From: Mycobacterium sp. 1554424.7
GTDB taxonomy: Bacteria; Actinomycetota; Actinomycetes; Mycobacteriales; Mycobacteriaceae
Assembly (NCBI RefSeq): GCF_001665295.1
Contig: NZ_LZSE01000009.1
Span: forward strand, 248,001 to 312,000
Reading direction: 5' to 3'
DNA length: 64,000 bases
Position numbers and translations under genes: made by a program. Of the stretch, positions 1 through 10,606 are shown one piece after another (the stretch's first letter is position 1; every line of letters starts with the position of its first letter). The notes beneath the pieces are model-generated. The model worked only from the letters and a program-made list of their open reading frames with translations. It was not told where the DNA came from and did no database searches.

Positions 1-1983
1 GCCCTGCTCGGTGAGGCGCAGCGAGCCGTTCACCGCCCCGGGTGGTTGGGCCAGGATGGCCTGATAGCTGGGGCCGCCGCCGCGGCCGACGGTGCCGCCG
101 CGACCGTGGAAGAGCCGCAACCGGATTCCCGTCTTGCGGGCCACCTCGACGAGGGTGAGCTCGGCCCGGTACACCGCCCAGTTGGCGGCCAGGTACCCGC
201 CGTCCTTGTTGGAGTCGGAGTAGCCCAGCATCACCTCCTGGCATCCGCCGCGGGCGTCGACCAGCGCCCGGTAGATGGGCAGGTCCAGCATCGCCTGCAG
301 GATCGACGCCCCGTTGTGCAGGTCGTCGATCGTCTCGAACAGCGGTGAAATGCCAAGCGGGCAATAGGGTTCCGGCCCGGAGGCGTCCAGCAGGCCGGCC
401 TCCTTCAACAGGATCGCGGCCTCCAGCACGTCCGACACCGACTGGCACATCGAGATGACGTAGTTGGGCACCGCCGCGGGACCGTAGAGTTCGACGGCTC
501 GCGCTGCGGCCGCGACGACGCCCAGCTCGCCGCGGGCGAGGTCGGACAGTTGCGCGCGGTCGCCCACCAGCGGCCGGCGGGTGGCGAGCTCCCCCGCCAG
601 CAGCCCCACCCGCTCGCCTTCGCCCAGCGAGCGGTAGTCCGAGTGCACGCCGGCCCAGGCCAGCAGCTCGGCGACGACCTCCTCGTGCACGTCGGAGTTC
701 TGCCGCATGTCCAGGCCGGACAGGTGAAACCCGAAGGTGTGCACGCTTTCTCGCAGCCGGGCCAACCGATCGTCGGCCAGCAGGTCGGCACCGTGGGTGC
801 GCAGCGAGGCGTCGATGACGTCCAGGTCGGCCCGCAGCTCGGCCGGGGCGGCGTACGGCGGCAGGCCCAGGTCGAGCTCGTGCTGCGGTCGGCGGTCCAG
901 GATCTCGGCGCCCGTCGCGGTGAGCCGGGCCCGGATCACCCGCAGCGCCCGCCGGTAGGGCTCGTCGGCGCGGGCGCTCTCGTCGCCGCCGTCGGCCAGC
1001 GCGGTCAATTCCGGCGTGACGGTGATCAGCCGCGCCGACATCGACAGCTCCTGCTCGAGCTCGGTCAGCTCGGCCAGATAGTGCGTCAGGGCGGTGAACG
1101 CGGCGCTGCCGGTGGCCCGCCGCACCACGTCGCCGGTCACGTTCGGATTGCCGTCGCGGTCGCCGCCGATCCAGGAGCCGGGTTGCAGAATGGGCGCGGA
1201 AAGCAGGTCGGCGTCGGGCCAGCGGGCGCGCAGCGCCTCCCGCACCTCGGCGTTGACCTGCGGGATCACCTTGAACAGCGCGGCGGGGTAATACCGCAGG
1301 CCCACGTCGATCTCGTCGGTGATCTGCAGCCGGGACAGCCGGAGCAGCGCCGTCTGCCACAGCGTGAGCACCTGGCGGCGCAACTCGAGGTCGATGTTGC
1401 GGCCGTGGTCGGTCTCGGTGTGCCCGGCGGCGCGCAGCCGCATCAGCTCGGTGATGCGGTGCTGGGTGACGAACACGGTGCGCCGACGGGTCTCGGTCGG
1501 ATGGGCCGTGATCACCGGGGACACCAGGGCGCCCCGCAGCGCGTCGGCCACCGTGGCCGAATCCAGCTCGGCCAGATCGAGTTTGGCGTACGTCGCGGCC
1601 AGGCTGCTGTCCTGCGGCGGCTCGCCGGCGGCGACGTGGACGTCGCGGCGGCGTTCGCGGTGGATGTCTTCGGCGACGTTGGCCAGCAGCGCGAAGTGGC
1701 TGAACGCCCGGATGATCGGGACGGCCAGGTGGATGTCGATGCCGTCGAACATCTTTGCCATGTCGGCCCGGTCGATTTCGGAGCGCCGCACCCGGAACGA
1801 CTCCACCCGCGCGCGTTCCACGAGTTCGAAGACTTCGTCGCCGTTCTGCTCGCGCACGGTGTCGCCGAGGATGGTGCCCAGCAGCCTGATGTCGGCGCGC
1901 ATCGGCTCGGTCGCCTCGCGGCCGATCCGGGTGCGTTGGACGGCACCGATCGGTTCGAGCGCGGTGTCGGAAGCCTCAGCCAT
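1..1983 (-). CDS. ppc: Phosphoenolpyruvate carboxylase, N-terminal 661 residues (3' end outside window)
   Basis: Carboxylates phosphoenolpyruvate to oxaloacetate, an anaplerotic cytoplasmic step. The reading frame is open from an ATG at 1981-1983 to the window edge. PEPC from actinobacteria is about 930 residues, so roughly the last 270 are missing. The N-terminus ([13 protein letters not shown], then [17 protein letters not shown]) is the typical PEPC opening, in which the aligned arginine and LLGxxLG segment are conserved. It follows secG by 45 bp on the same strand and is probably the last gene of the gap-pgk-tpiA-secG operon, which would place PEP carboxylation with lower glycolysis. From memory M. 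tuberculosis lacks ppc at this position. The assignment rests on recognition of the N-terminal and central sequence; the C-terminal active-site segments cannot be seen. Confidence 0.93.
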   Translation of the reverse strand, partial: MAEASDTALEPIGAVQRTRIGREATEPMRADIRLLGTILGDTVREQNGDEVFELVERARVESFRVRRSEIDRADMAKMFDGIDIHLAVPIIRAFSHFALLANVAEDIHRERRRDVHVAAGEPPQDSSLAATYAKLDLAELDSATVADALRGALVSPVITAHPTETRRRTVFVTQHRITELMRLRAAGHTETDHGRNIDLELRRQVLTLWQTALLRLSRLQITDEIDVGLRYYPAALFKVIPQVNAEVREALRARWPDADLLSAPILQPGSWIGGDRDGNPNVTGDVVRRATGSAAFTALTHYLAELTELEQELSMSARLITVTPELTALADGGDESARADEPYRRALRVIRARLTATGAEILDRRPQHELDLGLPPYAAPAELRADLDVIDASLRTHGADLLADDRLARLRESVHTFGFHLSGLDMRQNSDVHEEVVAELLAWAGVHSDYRSLGEGERVGLLAGELATRRPLVGDRAQLSDLARGELGVVAAAARAVELYGPAAVPNYVISMCQSVSDVLEAAILLKEAGLLDASGPEPYCPLGISPLFETIDDLHNGASILQAMLDLPIYRALVDARGGCQEVMLGYSDSNKDGGYLAANWAVYRAELTLVEVARKTGIRLRLFHGRGGTVGRGGGPSYQAILAQPPGAVNGSLRLTEQG

Positions 1984-2028
1984 GCTTCCCAGTATCGAGG
2001 CGGATCGAGCGCTCCGCCCGTCGAGCGG

Positions 2029-2262
2029 TCAGCGGTACTTGATCAGCAGGGCCATGCCGATGATGCACACCAGCCAGATGCCGACGATGAACACCGTCAG
2101 CCGGTCGAGGTTCTTCTCCACGACCGTCGACCCGGAGAGGCTCGACTGCACGCCGCCGCCGAACAGCGTCGACAGGCCGCCACCCTTGGCGCGGTGCAGC
2201 AGCACCAGCAGCACCACCAGGATGCTGGTGACGACCAGGGTGATCTGCAGAGCCAATTGCAT
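2029..2262 (-). CDS. secG: Protein-export membrane protein SecG
   Basis: Small subunit of the SecYEG translocon in the cytoplasmic membrane. The 77-residue protein has two hydrophobic segments (about residues 3-22 and 52-72). Between them is the family's cytosolic loop, with KGGGLSTLFGGG at about residues 26-37. Length and layout are normal for SecG. It starts with ATG, 30 bp downstream of tpiA on the same strand, an arrangement conserved in mycobacteria (tpi-secG). Confidence 0.95.
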   Translation of the reverse strand: MQLALQITLVVTSILVVLLVLLHRAKGGGLSTLFGGGVQSSLSGSTVVEKNLDRLTVFIVGIWLVCIIGMALLIKYR

Positions 2263-2292
2263 GGTGTGCAGCTTACCGGCGGTGCGCTGCGG

Positions 2293-3078
2293 TCACGGCA
2301 GCGGCCCACCGGCGGCGATGGCCGCCAGCGTGGCGAACTGCTCGCCGTCCAGCGACGCGCCGCCGACCAGACCGCCGTCGACGTCCTCCTGAGCGACGAG
2401 GTCGCCGACGTTCTTGGCGTTCATCGACCCGCCGTAGAGCACCCGGACGCCGTCGGCGACCTTTGCCGAGGCGACGGACGCCAACTCTTTCCGGATCGCC
2501 GCGCACACCTCCTGGGCGTCGGCGGAGCTGGCCACCCGGCCGGTGCCGATCGCCCAGACCGGCTCGTAGGCGATCACCACGTTGGCGATCTGCTCGGCCG
2601 ACAGCCCGGCCAGCGAGCCACGCAGCTGGTTTTCGCAGTAACTGACGTGCTCACCCGCCTCCCGGGTCTCCAGGTGCTCGCCGATGCACACGATCGGGGT
2701 GAGCTCGTGCTTGAGCGCGGCGGCGGCCTTGGCGGCCACCAGCGCGTCGTCCTCGTGGTGGTAGGTGCGCCGCTCAGAGTGCCCGACGACGACGAAGCGG
2801 CAGCCCAGCTTGGCCAGGAACGCGCCGCTGATGTCGCCGGTGTAGGCGCCCGAGTCGTGCTGCGACAGGTCCTGGGCCCCGTAGGTCAGCCGCAGCTTGT
2901 CGCCGTCGACCAGGGTCTGCACGCTGCGCAGGTCGGTGAACGGCGGGAGCACCGTGACGTCGACCTTGTCGTAGTACTTGTCCGGCAGCGCGAACGCGAT
3001 CTTTTGCACCAGCGCGATCGCCTCGAAGTGATTGAGGTTCATCTTCCAGTTGCCGGCGATCAGCGGCTTGCGGCTCAC
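2293..3078 (-). CDS. tpiA: Triosephosphate isomerase
   Basis: Interconverts dihydroxyacetone phosphate and glyceraldehyde 3-phosphate in glycolysis and gluconeogenesis. The 261-residue length is normal for actinobacteria. Catalytic residues are visible: Lys12 in GNWKMN, His100 in VVVGHSERR, and Glu172 in [11 protein letters not shown]. The phosphate-binding GGS loop appears as LYGGSMN near residue 215. The GTG start overlaps the pgk stop codon by 4 bp (GTGA), indicating translational coupling within gap-pgk-tpiA. Confidence 0.98.
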   Translation of the reverse strand: MSRKPLIAGNWKMNLNHFEAIALVQKIAFALPDKYYDKVDVTVLPPFTDLRSVQTLVDGDKLRLTYGAQDLSQHDSGAYTGDISGAFLAKLGCRFVVVGHSERRTYHHEDDALVAAKAAAALKHELTPIVCIGEHLETREAGEHVSYCENQLRGSLAGLSAEQIANVVIAYEPVWAIGTGRVASSADAQEVCAAIRKELASVASAKVADGVRVLYGGSMNAKNVGDLVAQEDVDGGLVGGASLDGEQFATLAAIAAGGPLP

Positions 3079-4322
3079 GAGTCCCCTGCTCCCTTTTTTT
3101 GATCAGGCAAAGGGCTCGCAAGCACCTCAATGCCCGGCAGCGTCTTGCCCTCCAGGTATTCCAGCGAGGCTCCCCCGCCGGTCGAGATGTGCGAAAAGTC
3201 ACCCTCGGGGATGCCGAGCGCGCGGACCGCGGCCGCGGAGTCGCCGCCGCCCACCACGCTGAAGGCGCCCTTGCCGGTCGCCGCTGCGACGGCCTCGGCC
3301 ACGCCCTTGGTGCCCGCGGCGAATGCGGGGAATTCGAACACTCCCATCGGGCCGTTCCAGAAGATGGTCTCCGCGTTGGACAGCAACGTGGTGAACCGCC
3401 GCACCGACTCGGGTCCGATGTCCAGGCCCATCTTGTCCTGCGGAATACGGTCCGCGACAACGGTTTCCGCCGGCGAATCGGCGGCGAACCGCTCCGCCAC
3501 CACGATGTCCACCGGCAGGTGAAGGACGTCGGCGTAGGTCTCGCACAGCCGGCGACAGGTGTCGACCATGTCGGCCTCGAGCAGCGATGTGCCCACCGAA
3601 AGACCTTGCGCGGCAAGGAACGTGAAGCACATGCCGCCACCGATCACGATGCTGTCGGCCTTGGTCGCCAGCGACTCGATCACGCCGAGCTTGTCGGACA
3701 CCTTCGACCCGCCCAGCACCACCGCGTAGGGCCGCGTGGTGGAGCTGGTCAGCTGCTCCAGGACCCGGATCTCATCGGCCACCAGCGTGCCGGCGTAGTG
3801 CGGCAGCAGGGTGGCGACGTCGTAGACGGAGGCCTGCTTGCGGTGCACCACGCCGAAGCCGTCGGAGACGAAAGCGCCCGTGGGCCCGACCAATTCGGCC
3901 AGCTGCCGGGCCAGGGCCAGCCGCTCGCCGTCGTCCTTGCTGGTCTCGCGCGCGTCGAAGCGGATGTTCTCCAGCAGCAGGATGTCGCCGTCGGTCAGGC
4001 CCTCGGCGCGCGCCAGCGCGTCGGTGCCGACGACATCGCTGGCGAGCTGCACGTGCCGCCCGAGCTGGTCGCCGAGCGCGGCGGCGACCGGCGCCAGCGA
4101 CAGCTTCGGGTCGGCGCCGTCCTTTGGACGACCCAGGTGCGCGGTCACCACAACCTTGGCGCCGGCGTCGAGCAGCGCCTTCAGCGTCGGCACCGACGCG
4201 GTGATGCGACCGGCGTCGGTGATGGTGCCGCCGTCGAGGGGCACGTTCAGGTCGGAGCGCACCAGCACGCCGCGACCCGAAACCCCCTCGGCCAGAAGGT
4301 CTTCGAGAGTTGGGATGCTCAC
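3075..4322 (-). CDS. pgk: Phosphoglycerate kinase
   Basis: Transfers the acyl phosphate of 1,3-bisphosphoglycerate to ADP, the first ATP-generating step of glycolysis. The 415-residue protein has the family signature [11 protein letters not shown] near residue 23, the AHLGRPK loop near residue 60, and the nucleotide-binding GGGDSAAA loop near residue 370. It starts at GTG, 3 bp after the gap stop codon, and overlaps tpiA by 4 bp at its other end. Nothing is truncated or unusual. Confidence 0.98.
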   Translation of the reverse strand: MSIPTLEDLLAEGVSGRGVLVRSDLNVPLDGGTITDAGRITASVPTLKALLDAGAKVVVTAHLGRPKDGADPKLSLAPVAAALGDQLGRHVQLASDVVGTDALARAEGLTDGDILLLENIRFDARETSKDDGERLALARQLAELVGPTGAFVSDGFGVVHRKQASVYDVATLLPHYAGTLVADEIRVLEQLTSSTTRPYAVVLGGSKVSDKLGVIESLATKADSIVIGGGMCFTFLAAQGLSVGTSLLEADMVDTCRRLCETYADVLHLPVDIVVAERFAADSPAETVVADRIPQDKMGLDIGPESVRRFTTLLSNAETIFWNGPMGVFEFPAFAAGTKGVAEAVAAATGKGAFSVVGGGDSAAAVRALGIPEGDFSHISTGGGASLEYLEGKTLPGIEVLASPLPDQKKGAGDS

Positions 4323-4325
4323 GGT

Positions 4326-5405
<1,080 letters not shown>

Positions 5406-5478
5406 CTAGATCAGTGACGCAGGCCACCGCTTGCCGGTAACAGCGGACGCCCGGGATAACCGGAGCGTGTCTGGTTTG

Positions 5479-5491
5479 TATCGGTTCGATA
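5479..5491. promoter_or_regulatory. Palindrome TATCG-GTT-CGATA in the gap upstream region
   Basis: A perfect 5-bp inverted repeat with a 3-bp spacer lies about 135 bp upstream of gap and about 115 bp upstream of the divergent secreted-protein gene. It is the clearest symmetric element in this intergenic stretch. An operator role is inference only. Confidence 0.3.
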
Positions 5492-5606
5492 AGCCCCCGA
5501 ATCGTCGCGTGTGCAATAGCAAGAGCGAGACATACATTCGACACGGCTGCGGGACAGCTATGCGGTTCTGCTGCCGCATTTGATTGCGAACGCTAAAGGA
5601 GCGACG

Positions 5607-6326
5607 TTGATGACGGGCTTTGATCGGTTCAACATCACAGTTGGTGCAATCGCTGGGCTGTGCGGGGCCGCCATAGCGTTGAGCCCGGATGCGGCAGCCA
5701 TTCCGCTGAAGACCGGCGGCTACGCGTGCATCCAGGGGCAGTCCGGCGAAGCCGGGGCCCCGGCGGCCGGCGGACCGGCGGCCGCCGCCGGACCACTCGC
5801 CGGGGGCGCGCCGGCCGCGGGCGGCACACCGGTGAGCGGGCCCGGGGGCGGCGGCGCACCGGCCGCCGGCGGGCCGGCACCGGCCGCCACCGTCTGCACG
5901 TCCAGCGCCCCGCTCACCGACATGTCCGGTGTCCCGGTCGTCGCGCCGGGCCCGGTTCCGGTGGTGCCGGCCGGTGCCCCGCTGATCGCTCTCGGGCCGC
6001 CGGTGCCGGCCGGCGCGCCGGTGCCCGTAGGTGCGCCGGTGCCCGTCGGCGCTCCGGTTCCGGTGGGTGCGCCGGTGCCGGTGGGCGCGCCGGTACCCGT
6101 GGGTGCGCCGGTGCCGATCGGCGCTCCCATCCCGGTGGGCGCTCCCGTGCCGGTGGTGCCGGTCGGCGCCCCGCTGATCGCGCTGGCCGGTGGTCCCCTG
6201 GACGTTGCGGCGCCGGCCGCTCCGATCATCGACATGTCCGGGACCGGTAAGGGCGCCCCGACGGGTCCCGCGCCGGCCGGCGGGCCGATGCCCGGTCAGC
6301 CGACCGCGCCCGGGCCCGCGCACTGA
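5607..6326 (+). CDS. Proline/glycine/valine-rich secreted protein (Rv1435c-like)
   Basis: Probable exported low-complexity protein of unknown function. Start is TTG 5607 or ATG 5610, chosen because AAAGGAG lies 5-8 bp upstream; a TTG at 5580 is in frame but has no such site. The N-terminus (MTGFDRFNITVGAIAGLCGAAIALSP...) resembles a signal peptide. Residues 40-110 are rich in GGxPAAG. About residues 125-185 carry repeated VPVGAP units, and the tail is Gly/Pro-rich. Position opposite gap matches M. tuberculosis Rv1435c, annotated as a Pro, Gly, Val-rich secreted protein. There is no enzymatic motif. A near-perfect terminator follows the stop. Confidence 0.85.
   Translation: MMTGFDRFNITVGAIAGLCGAAIALSPDAAAIPLKTGGYACIQGQSGEAGAPAAGGPAAAAGPLAGGAPAAGGTPVSGPGGGGAPAAGGPAPAATVCTSSAPLTDMSGVPVVAPGPVPVVPAGAPLIALGPPVPAGAPVPVGAPVPVGAPVPVGAPVPVGAPVPVGAPVPIGAPIPVGAPVPVVPVGAPLIALAGGPLDVAAPAAPIIDMSGTGKGAPTGPAPAGGPMPGQPTAPGPAH
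5985..6170 (+). repeat. In-frame DNA repeats encoding VPVGAP units
   Basis: Tandem 18-bp-type units, mostly variants of GTGCCGGTGGGCGCGCCG, encode consecutive (V/I)P(V/I)GAP hexapeptides. Units differ mainly at third codon positions, so the protein repeat is kept while the DNA drifts. Copy number could vary between strains. Confidence 0.8.
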
Positions 6327-6351
6327 CGCGGATCCTCTTCCCAGTTACGCG

Positions 6352-6378
6352 AACCCGCCGGGCCTAGCCCGGCGGGTT
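6352..6378. terminator. Strong bidirectional stem-loop terminator
   Basis: Perfect 12-bp stem (AACCCGCCGGGC / GCCCGGCGGGTT) with a 3-nt CTA loop, followed by TCGTTCGTC. It sits between two convergent genes (Pro/Gly/Val-rich protein on plus, L,D-transpeptidase on minus) and ends the transcripts from both. Confidence 0.9.
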
Positions 6379-6385
6379 TCGTTCG

Positions 6386-7249
6386 TCAGCTGGGTGGGGC
6401 CTCCCACAGCAGCGGCGGCTGTTGCCGTGGCTGTGGCCGTGGCGAGTCCTCCACGATCACCGGGTCGCCGACGTGGACGGTGTTGAAGTACCACTCAGCG
6501 TCCTCGGGGCTCAGGCTGATGCAGCCGTGGCTGACGTTCTCTTTGCCCATCGCATTGACGGCCCACGGAGCCGAATGGACGAAGAGGCCGTGGCCGGTGA
6601 TGCGGACGGCGTAGTCCACCGGGATCCGGTATCCGTCGGGATCGTCGACGGGAATGCCGACGCTGCTCGAGTCCATGGTCACCGAGCGTTCTTTGGACAG
6701 GACGGTGTAGGAGCCGACCGGCGTCGGGTACTCGGGCCTGCCCATCGAGGCCGGCAGCACGCCCGCCTCGCCCCAGTGGGGCCGGTGGTGCGGCGCGGGC
6801 AGCGTGGGCGGCGGCCCCGACTCGACCCCGTCGATGGTCACCGTGAAGGTGTGGTCTCCGATGTTGGCGACGCCGACGACGGCGGGCCCCGTCGCGAACT
6901 CGGTGGCCAGGCCGCCGACCGAGAGCGCCACCGTGCTGTGCGCGGGCCAGAATCCGTCGGGGACCCAACGCATTACGTCGTCGTCGACCCATTCGTATCT
7001 GCCGGTCATCGGCGGCGCCGAGGTGACCTGGGCGGCGCGCTCGGCCGCGCGGCGGTTGGTGACCGGCGCACGGAACGTCACCACCACGGGGTGCGCCACC
7101 CCCACCACCTCGCCGCGCGAGGGCAGGACCGACGCGATGGAGAGGCCGTCGGGCCGGCTGACCGCCGCGAGCCGTATGTCGGTCGGGCCCGCAACCACGG
7201 TCGCAGCGACAGCGCTGACCGCAAGAACACACCGAACAACCGCTCGCAT
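6386..7249 (-). CDS. ldtC: L,D-transpeptidase, exported (Rv1433/LdtC-like)
   Basis: Periplasmic YkuD-family enzyme that forms 3-3 cross-links in peptidoglycan or attaches partners to it. The 287-residue protein starts with a signal-like hydrophobic segment (residues 1-30). An Ig-like region covers about 35-115, and the YkuD catalytic domain about 120-270. The active site is SHGCISLSP with Cys243, preceded by HGLFVHS carrying the conserved His. Most L,D-transpeptidases have SHGC followed by a hydrophobic residue and Asn; here Ser replaces Asn. Gene order next to the gap region matches Rv1433. The tail is Pro/Gln-rich. Confidence 0.9.
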   Translation of the reverse strand: MRAVVRCVLAVSAVAATVVAGPTDIRLAAVSRPDGLSIASVLPSRGEVVGVAHPVVVTFRAPVTNRRAAERAAQVTSAPPMTGRYEWVDDDVMRWVPDGFWPAHSTVALSVGGLATEFATGPAVVGVANIGDHTFTVTIDGVESGPPPTLPAPHHRPHWGEAGVLPASMGRPEYPTPVGSYTVLSKERSVTMDSSSVGIPVDDPDGYRIPVDYAVRITGHGLFVHSAPWAVNAMGKENVSHGCISLSPEDAEWYFNTVHVGDPVIVEDSPRPQPRQQPPLLWEAPPS

Positions 7250-7351
7250 GGCTCCAGTCCCTGTTTAACTGACATAGTTGTAATAGCCATGGTACGGGCG
7301 CCGTGAAGCGCGGAAGCTCAAGGGCGCGTTAGCGATTCGATCAAGCCTGGG

Positions 7352-9091
7352 TCACGTTTCGGCCACGGCGTGCGCCGTGACGTGCACCGGGAATTCGTCA
7401 CCGGGCTCGGGCCACGGCTGGCGGGTCAGCATGTCCGCGACGTCGACGTAGCCGGCCTCGATCATCCCGGCCTTGGCATCGAGGATGCGGTACCACTGCT
7501 TTTGGATGTGGATCGGTTGGCCCTCGAGCACGACGACGCGCACGTCGCCCTCCTCGAAGTGGCAGCGCCGTTGCACCGCCTCGAGCAGCTGCTCGTTGTG
7601 CAGGTGGCCCTCGCCGAAGTTCCACCCGACGAGCGGCCCGGCGACCACCTCGCCCTCGCGGATGCTGTAGTCGGCCTCGTTGGCCTCTCCCCCCAAAGCC
7701 CGCGGCAACAGGCCGTTGAGCGCGCGGCCGTGCGTGTGCATCGCCCGGAACGCCGCCACCTTGTCGGACATCACCTCGGCGGTCGCCGCGCCGTAGAGCT
7801 TGGCCAGCTGATTGACCACCAGCGCAGAGCTTTTCACGATGTCGGCCTCGATCTTGTCCTCGGCGCCCGCGCGGAAGCACCAGATGCTGGTGGCCCAGTT
7901 GCCCGCGTAATAGCGCATCGCGGGCAGGAACGAAATCTTTTCGGGGAACATGTTTCCCGCGATCACGACGGCCACCGTGGCGACGATGAGGGCGAGCAAC
8001 AGGGGTGACCGCAGGTCGGTGGCGCGGATCGCCCCGTAGTGCCCGAACAGATAGAACAGCGAGAAGATGAAGAACACGTTCCACTCCAACGGGACTCCCA
8101 TGGGGAGGTTGGAAATGATGTTGAGGTGGAAGATCACCATGAACGCGATGAGGAACCACCGCCACGGCTGATCGCCGGCGACGAACACCAGGACTGTCGG
8201 CACCACGAATTCCGCTGTGGTGCCGCCGACGTGGGCCATCATCTTCGGCAGCCACGAGGGTCGCAGGTCGTTGACATGGTCGACGTACAGCGCGCGCTTG
8301 AACGGCAGGAACAGCTTGGGCCGCAGCAGCGCGTTGTTGCTCGTCATCACCGACACGACGTACGGGAAGTGGTGGTTGAGCTTGGACGTCGCCGCCCCCC
8401 ACCACAGGCACAGCATGATGAGCTTGTAAGCCGCGACCTGGTCGGTGAACGGGAAGAAGAACACGAACAGTTTCAGCCAGTAGTGTTCGCCGCGCGCCGC
8501 AAGGAAGATCGTCTTGTCACGCAGACCCAACACGGCCAGCGCCACGATCGTCGGCACCACCCGGGCGGGATCGATCAGCGGGCCGGGCGCCATCAACGCC
8601 CACACCCCGCCGCCGAGCACGACGGCATACAGCGCGACGTCGACCACGGTGCGGGTGTCACCACCCGTGAACGGCACCTTGCCCGGCCACGCCGGCAGTC
8701 GAATCGTGTTGGGGCGCAACCAGTATAGGAATCCGCCGACCGGTGGCATGAACCGGCCGGTCAGCGGGCCGGACCCGCAGCCGAGGCCCAGGACCTCGAA
8801 CAGCAACGTGAAGACGATGAACTTCTGGTACACGATCGGCTGCGTCCACCAGTCGCCGATGCGGCCCAGCCCGCCGAGGCCGGGGGTCAGCGAGATGATC
8901 GCCGCCGGGGCGGCGACGTACAACGCGATCTTGAGCAGGTAGAGCAGATACACCGCGTACGGGGTCCCGAAGCCGTGTTCCGCCCAGTGCCGGGTCACGA
9001 TCTGCAGCCGCCATGCCCGTGGCTGCGCCTGCCATGTGTCGGGGTCGACGTCCGGTAGCTCGGGTGACATGAATCCCATGGGCGGCCTCAT
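7352..9091 (-). CDS. DUF3556 multi-pass membrane protein (Rv1431-like)
   Basis: Conserved mycobacterial membrane protein of unknown function. The 579-residue protein has an N-terminal soluble stretch (1-40), then about eight to ten hydrophobic segments up to about residue 395. These include ALYVAAPAAIISL and IWLVx-type helices separated by aromatic-rich loops. A soluble C-terminal domain of about 180 residues follows. Length is close to Rv1431 (589 residues as I recall), and its neighbours in M. tuberculosis are the same. No catalytic motif is recognised. ATG 9091 has only a weak upstream site; an internal ATG at residue 8 (9070) is an alternative start. Confidence 0.8.
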   Translation of the reverse strand: MRPPMGFMSPELPDVDPDTWQAQPRAWRLQIVTRHWAEHGFGTPYAVYLLYLLKIALYVAAPAAIISLTPGLGGLGRIGDWWTQPIVYQKFIVFTLLFEVLGLGCGSGPLTGRFMPPVGGFLYWLRPNTIRLPAWPGKVPFTGGDTRTVVDVALYAVVLGGGVWALMAPGPLIDPARVVPTIVALAVLGLRDKTIFLAARGEHYWLKLFVFFFPFTDQVAAYKLIMLCLWWGAATSKLNHHFPYVVSVMTSNNALLRPKLFLPFKRALYVDHVNDLRPSWLPKMMAHVGGTTAEFVVPTVLVFVAGDQPWRWFLIAFMVIFHLNIISNLPMGVPLEWNVFFIFSLFYLFGHYGAIRATDLRSPLLLALIVATVAVVIAGNMFPEKISFLPAMRYYAGNWATSIWCFRAGAEDKIEADIVKSSALVVNQLAKLYGAATAEVMSDKVAAFRAMHTHGRALNGLLPRALGGEANEADYSIREGEVVAGPLVGWNFGEGHLHNEQLLEAVQRRCHFEEGDVRVVVLEGQPIHIQKQWYRILDAKAGMIEAGYVDVADMLTRQPWPEPGDEFPVHVTAHAVAET

Positions 9092-9151
9092 TCCCGTCGG
9101 AGGTGAAACCAGCTGGCGCCCAGGCTTATTGAACCGCCGCCAGCAGGGGGC

Positions 9152-9571
9152 CTAACGGGTGGCGACCCTATTCGGGGGTGGGAATCGCCGCTGCAGCTTT
9201 TCCATCAGGCCGTTGAGGGTTTGGCGTTCCTGCTCCTCGACGCTCGCCATGCGCCGAAGGCTGCTGGCCCCTTCGGCGTCACCGGCGGCTTCAGCCGTCG
9301 CGATCGCCTTCTGGTACTCCGCGAGCCGGTGCTCGATGTGGCGACGGCTCTGGCTCAGCACCCTGCGGAAGTAGTCGGCCTGGCGGCGATCCGCCGCCGC
9401 GGCCGCCACCGTCGCGGACTCCGGCCTGGCCGATGGTTGGCGGACGTTGACCGGACCGGGGCGGACCGCGCTGCTGCGGGGCCGGCGCCCGCGCCGGTCG
9501 CGAACGCCGTTCGACACGTGCCCAGCGACCGAGCGTGTGCCCCGCTCGTCGGACAGTCCGGCGACATCCAT
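9152..9571 (-). CDS. Small basic hypothetical protein with C-terminal coiled-coil
   Basis: Unrecognised 139-residue protein. ATG 9571 is chosen because AAGAGG lies 5-9 bp upstream; an in-frame GTG at 9607 lacks a ribosome site. Residues 1-70 are Arg/Pro/Ala-rich and probably disordered. Residues 75-135 look helical with heptad-like spacing (RRVLSQSRRHIEHRLAEY, then EEQERQTLNGLMEKLQ), suggesting a coiled coil. The coding strand is opposite to the acyltransferase gene and follows the direction of the DUF3556 gene 60 bp downstream. Could be a nucleic-acid or scaffold protein; that is guesswork. Confidence 0.6.
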   Translation of the reverse strand: MDVAGLSDERGTRSVAGHVSNGVRDRRGRRPRSSAVRPGPVNVRQPSARPESATVAAAAADRRQADYFRRVLSQSRRHIEHRLAEYQKAIATAEAAGDAEGASSLRRMASVEEQERQTLNGLMEKLQRRFPPPNRVATR

Positions 9572-9794
9572 CTTCGCCTCTTTTCGCTGGGCAGGGTCAT
9601 TGGCCACGTAACAATAGCCCCCTCATCCGGCCGACGCCATAGGGTTCGAAGATGGATACCTCCCTGCGAGGTTGGCCCAAACCCGGATTGGGTACTAATT
9701 CGTGTCAAACAGGCCGAGGCGGCCCAAATCCCGCTCGCTACGATCGAGGGACTCGACGCGGCGACGAGGCCCGTCGGAGCTGCAAGGGAGAACT

Positions 9795-10604
9795 GTGACC
9801 GACACCGACAACCCAGACCTCGAGGACATCGACAAGTTCGATCCCGGTCTGACCCAACGCGTCGTGGGCCTCATGCGCCCGTTCCTGAAGACCTACTTTC
9901 GGTCCGAGGTGCACGGCTTGGATTCATTCCCGCCAGGCGGGGCGCTGGTGGTCGGCAACCACTCCGGGGGCATGTTCCCCATGGACGTCCCGATCTTCAG
10001 CGTCCACTTCTACGAGAAGTTCGGCTACGACCGCCCGGTCTACACGCTGAGCCACGACATCCTGATGACCGGTCCCACGGGGCAATTCTTCCGGCGCACC
10101 GGCTACATCCGCGCCAATAGGGAGAACGCGGCGAAGGCGCTGCGGTCCGGCGGCGTGGTGGTGGTCTTCCCCGGCGGCGACTACGACGCCTACCGCCCCA
10201 CGCTCTCGGAGAACGTCATCGACTTCAACGGCCGCAAGGGATACGTCAGCACGGCGATCGAGGCCGGCGTGCCCATCGTCCCCGCGGTGTCCATCGGCGG
10301 GCAGGAAACGCAGCTGTACCTGACGCGCGGCACCTGGCTGGCCGAGCGGCTCGGAATCAAACGCCTGCTGCGCAGCGCGATCCTGCCGCTGTCGTTCGGC
10401 TTCCCGTTCGGGCTCAGCGCCGTGATCCCGCCCAACGTGCCGCTGCCCACCAAGATCGTGACGCAGGTGCTCGAACCGATCGACATCGCCGCGCAGTTCG
10501 GCGACGACCCGGACGTCGACGAGGTCGACGATCACGTGCGGTCGGTGATGCAGCAGGCCCTCCGGGAGCTCGCCGCCAGGCGTCGCTTCCCGATCCTGGG
10601 CTGA
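9795..10604 (+). CDS. PlsC-type acyltransferase (Rv1428c-like)
   Basis: Probable 1-acylglycerol-phosphate or related lysophospholipid acyltransferase at the membrane. It is 269 residues from the GTG at 9795, which has AAGGGAG 5 bp upstream; the frame extends further upstream without sequence typical of the family. Motifs: GNHSGGMFPMD (NHxxxxD-like, catalytic His/Asp) near residue 52; VFPGGDYDAYRP, the PEG-like acceptor motif, near residue 123; and PIVPAVSIGGQE near residue 160. It is 2 bp upstream of fadD12, so acyl activation and transfer genes are co-transcribed. Confidence 0.88.
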   Translation: MTDTDNPDLEDIDKFDPGLTQRVVGLMRPFLKTYFRSEVHGLDSFPPGGALVVGNHSGGMFPMDVPIFSVHFYEKFGYDRPVYTLSHDILMTGPTGQFFRRTGYIRANRENAAKALRSGGVVVVFPGGDYDAYRPTLSENVIDFNGRKGYVSTAIEAGVPIVPAVSIGGQETQLYLTRGTWLAERLGIKRLLRSAILPLSFGFPFGLSAVIPPNVPLPTKIVTQVLEPIDIAAQFGDDPDVDEVDDHVRSVMQQALRELAARRRFPILG

Positions 10605-10606
10605 AC

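Noticed and set aside
550-3102. 850-residue plus-strand open frame opposite ppc, secG and tpiA
   Set aside because: Arg/His/Gln/Val-rich composition typical of antisense frames in GC-rich DNA; lies wholly over three well-supported genes.
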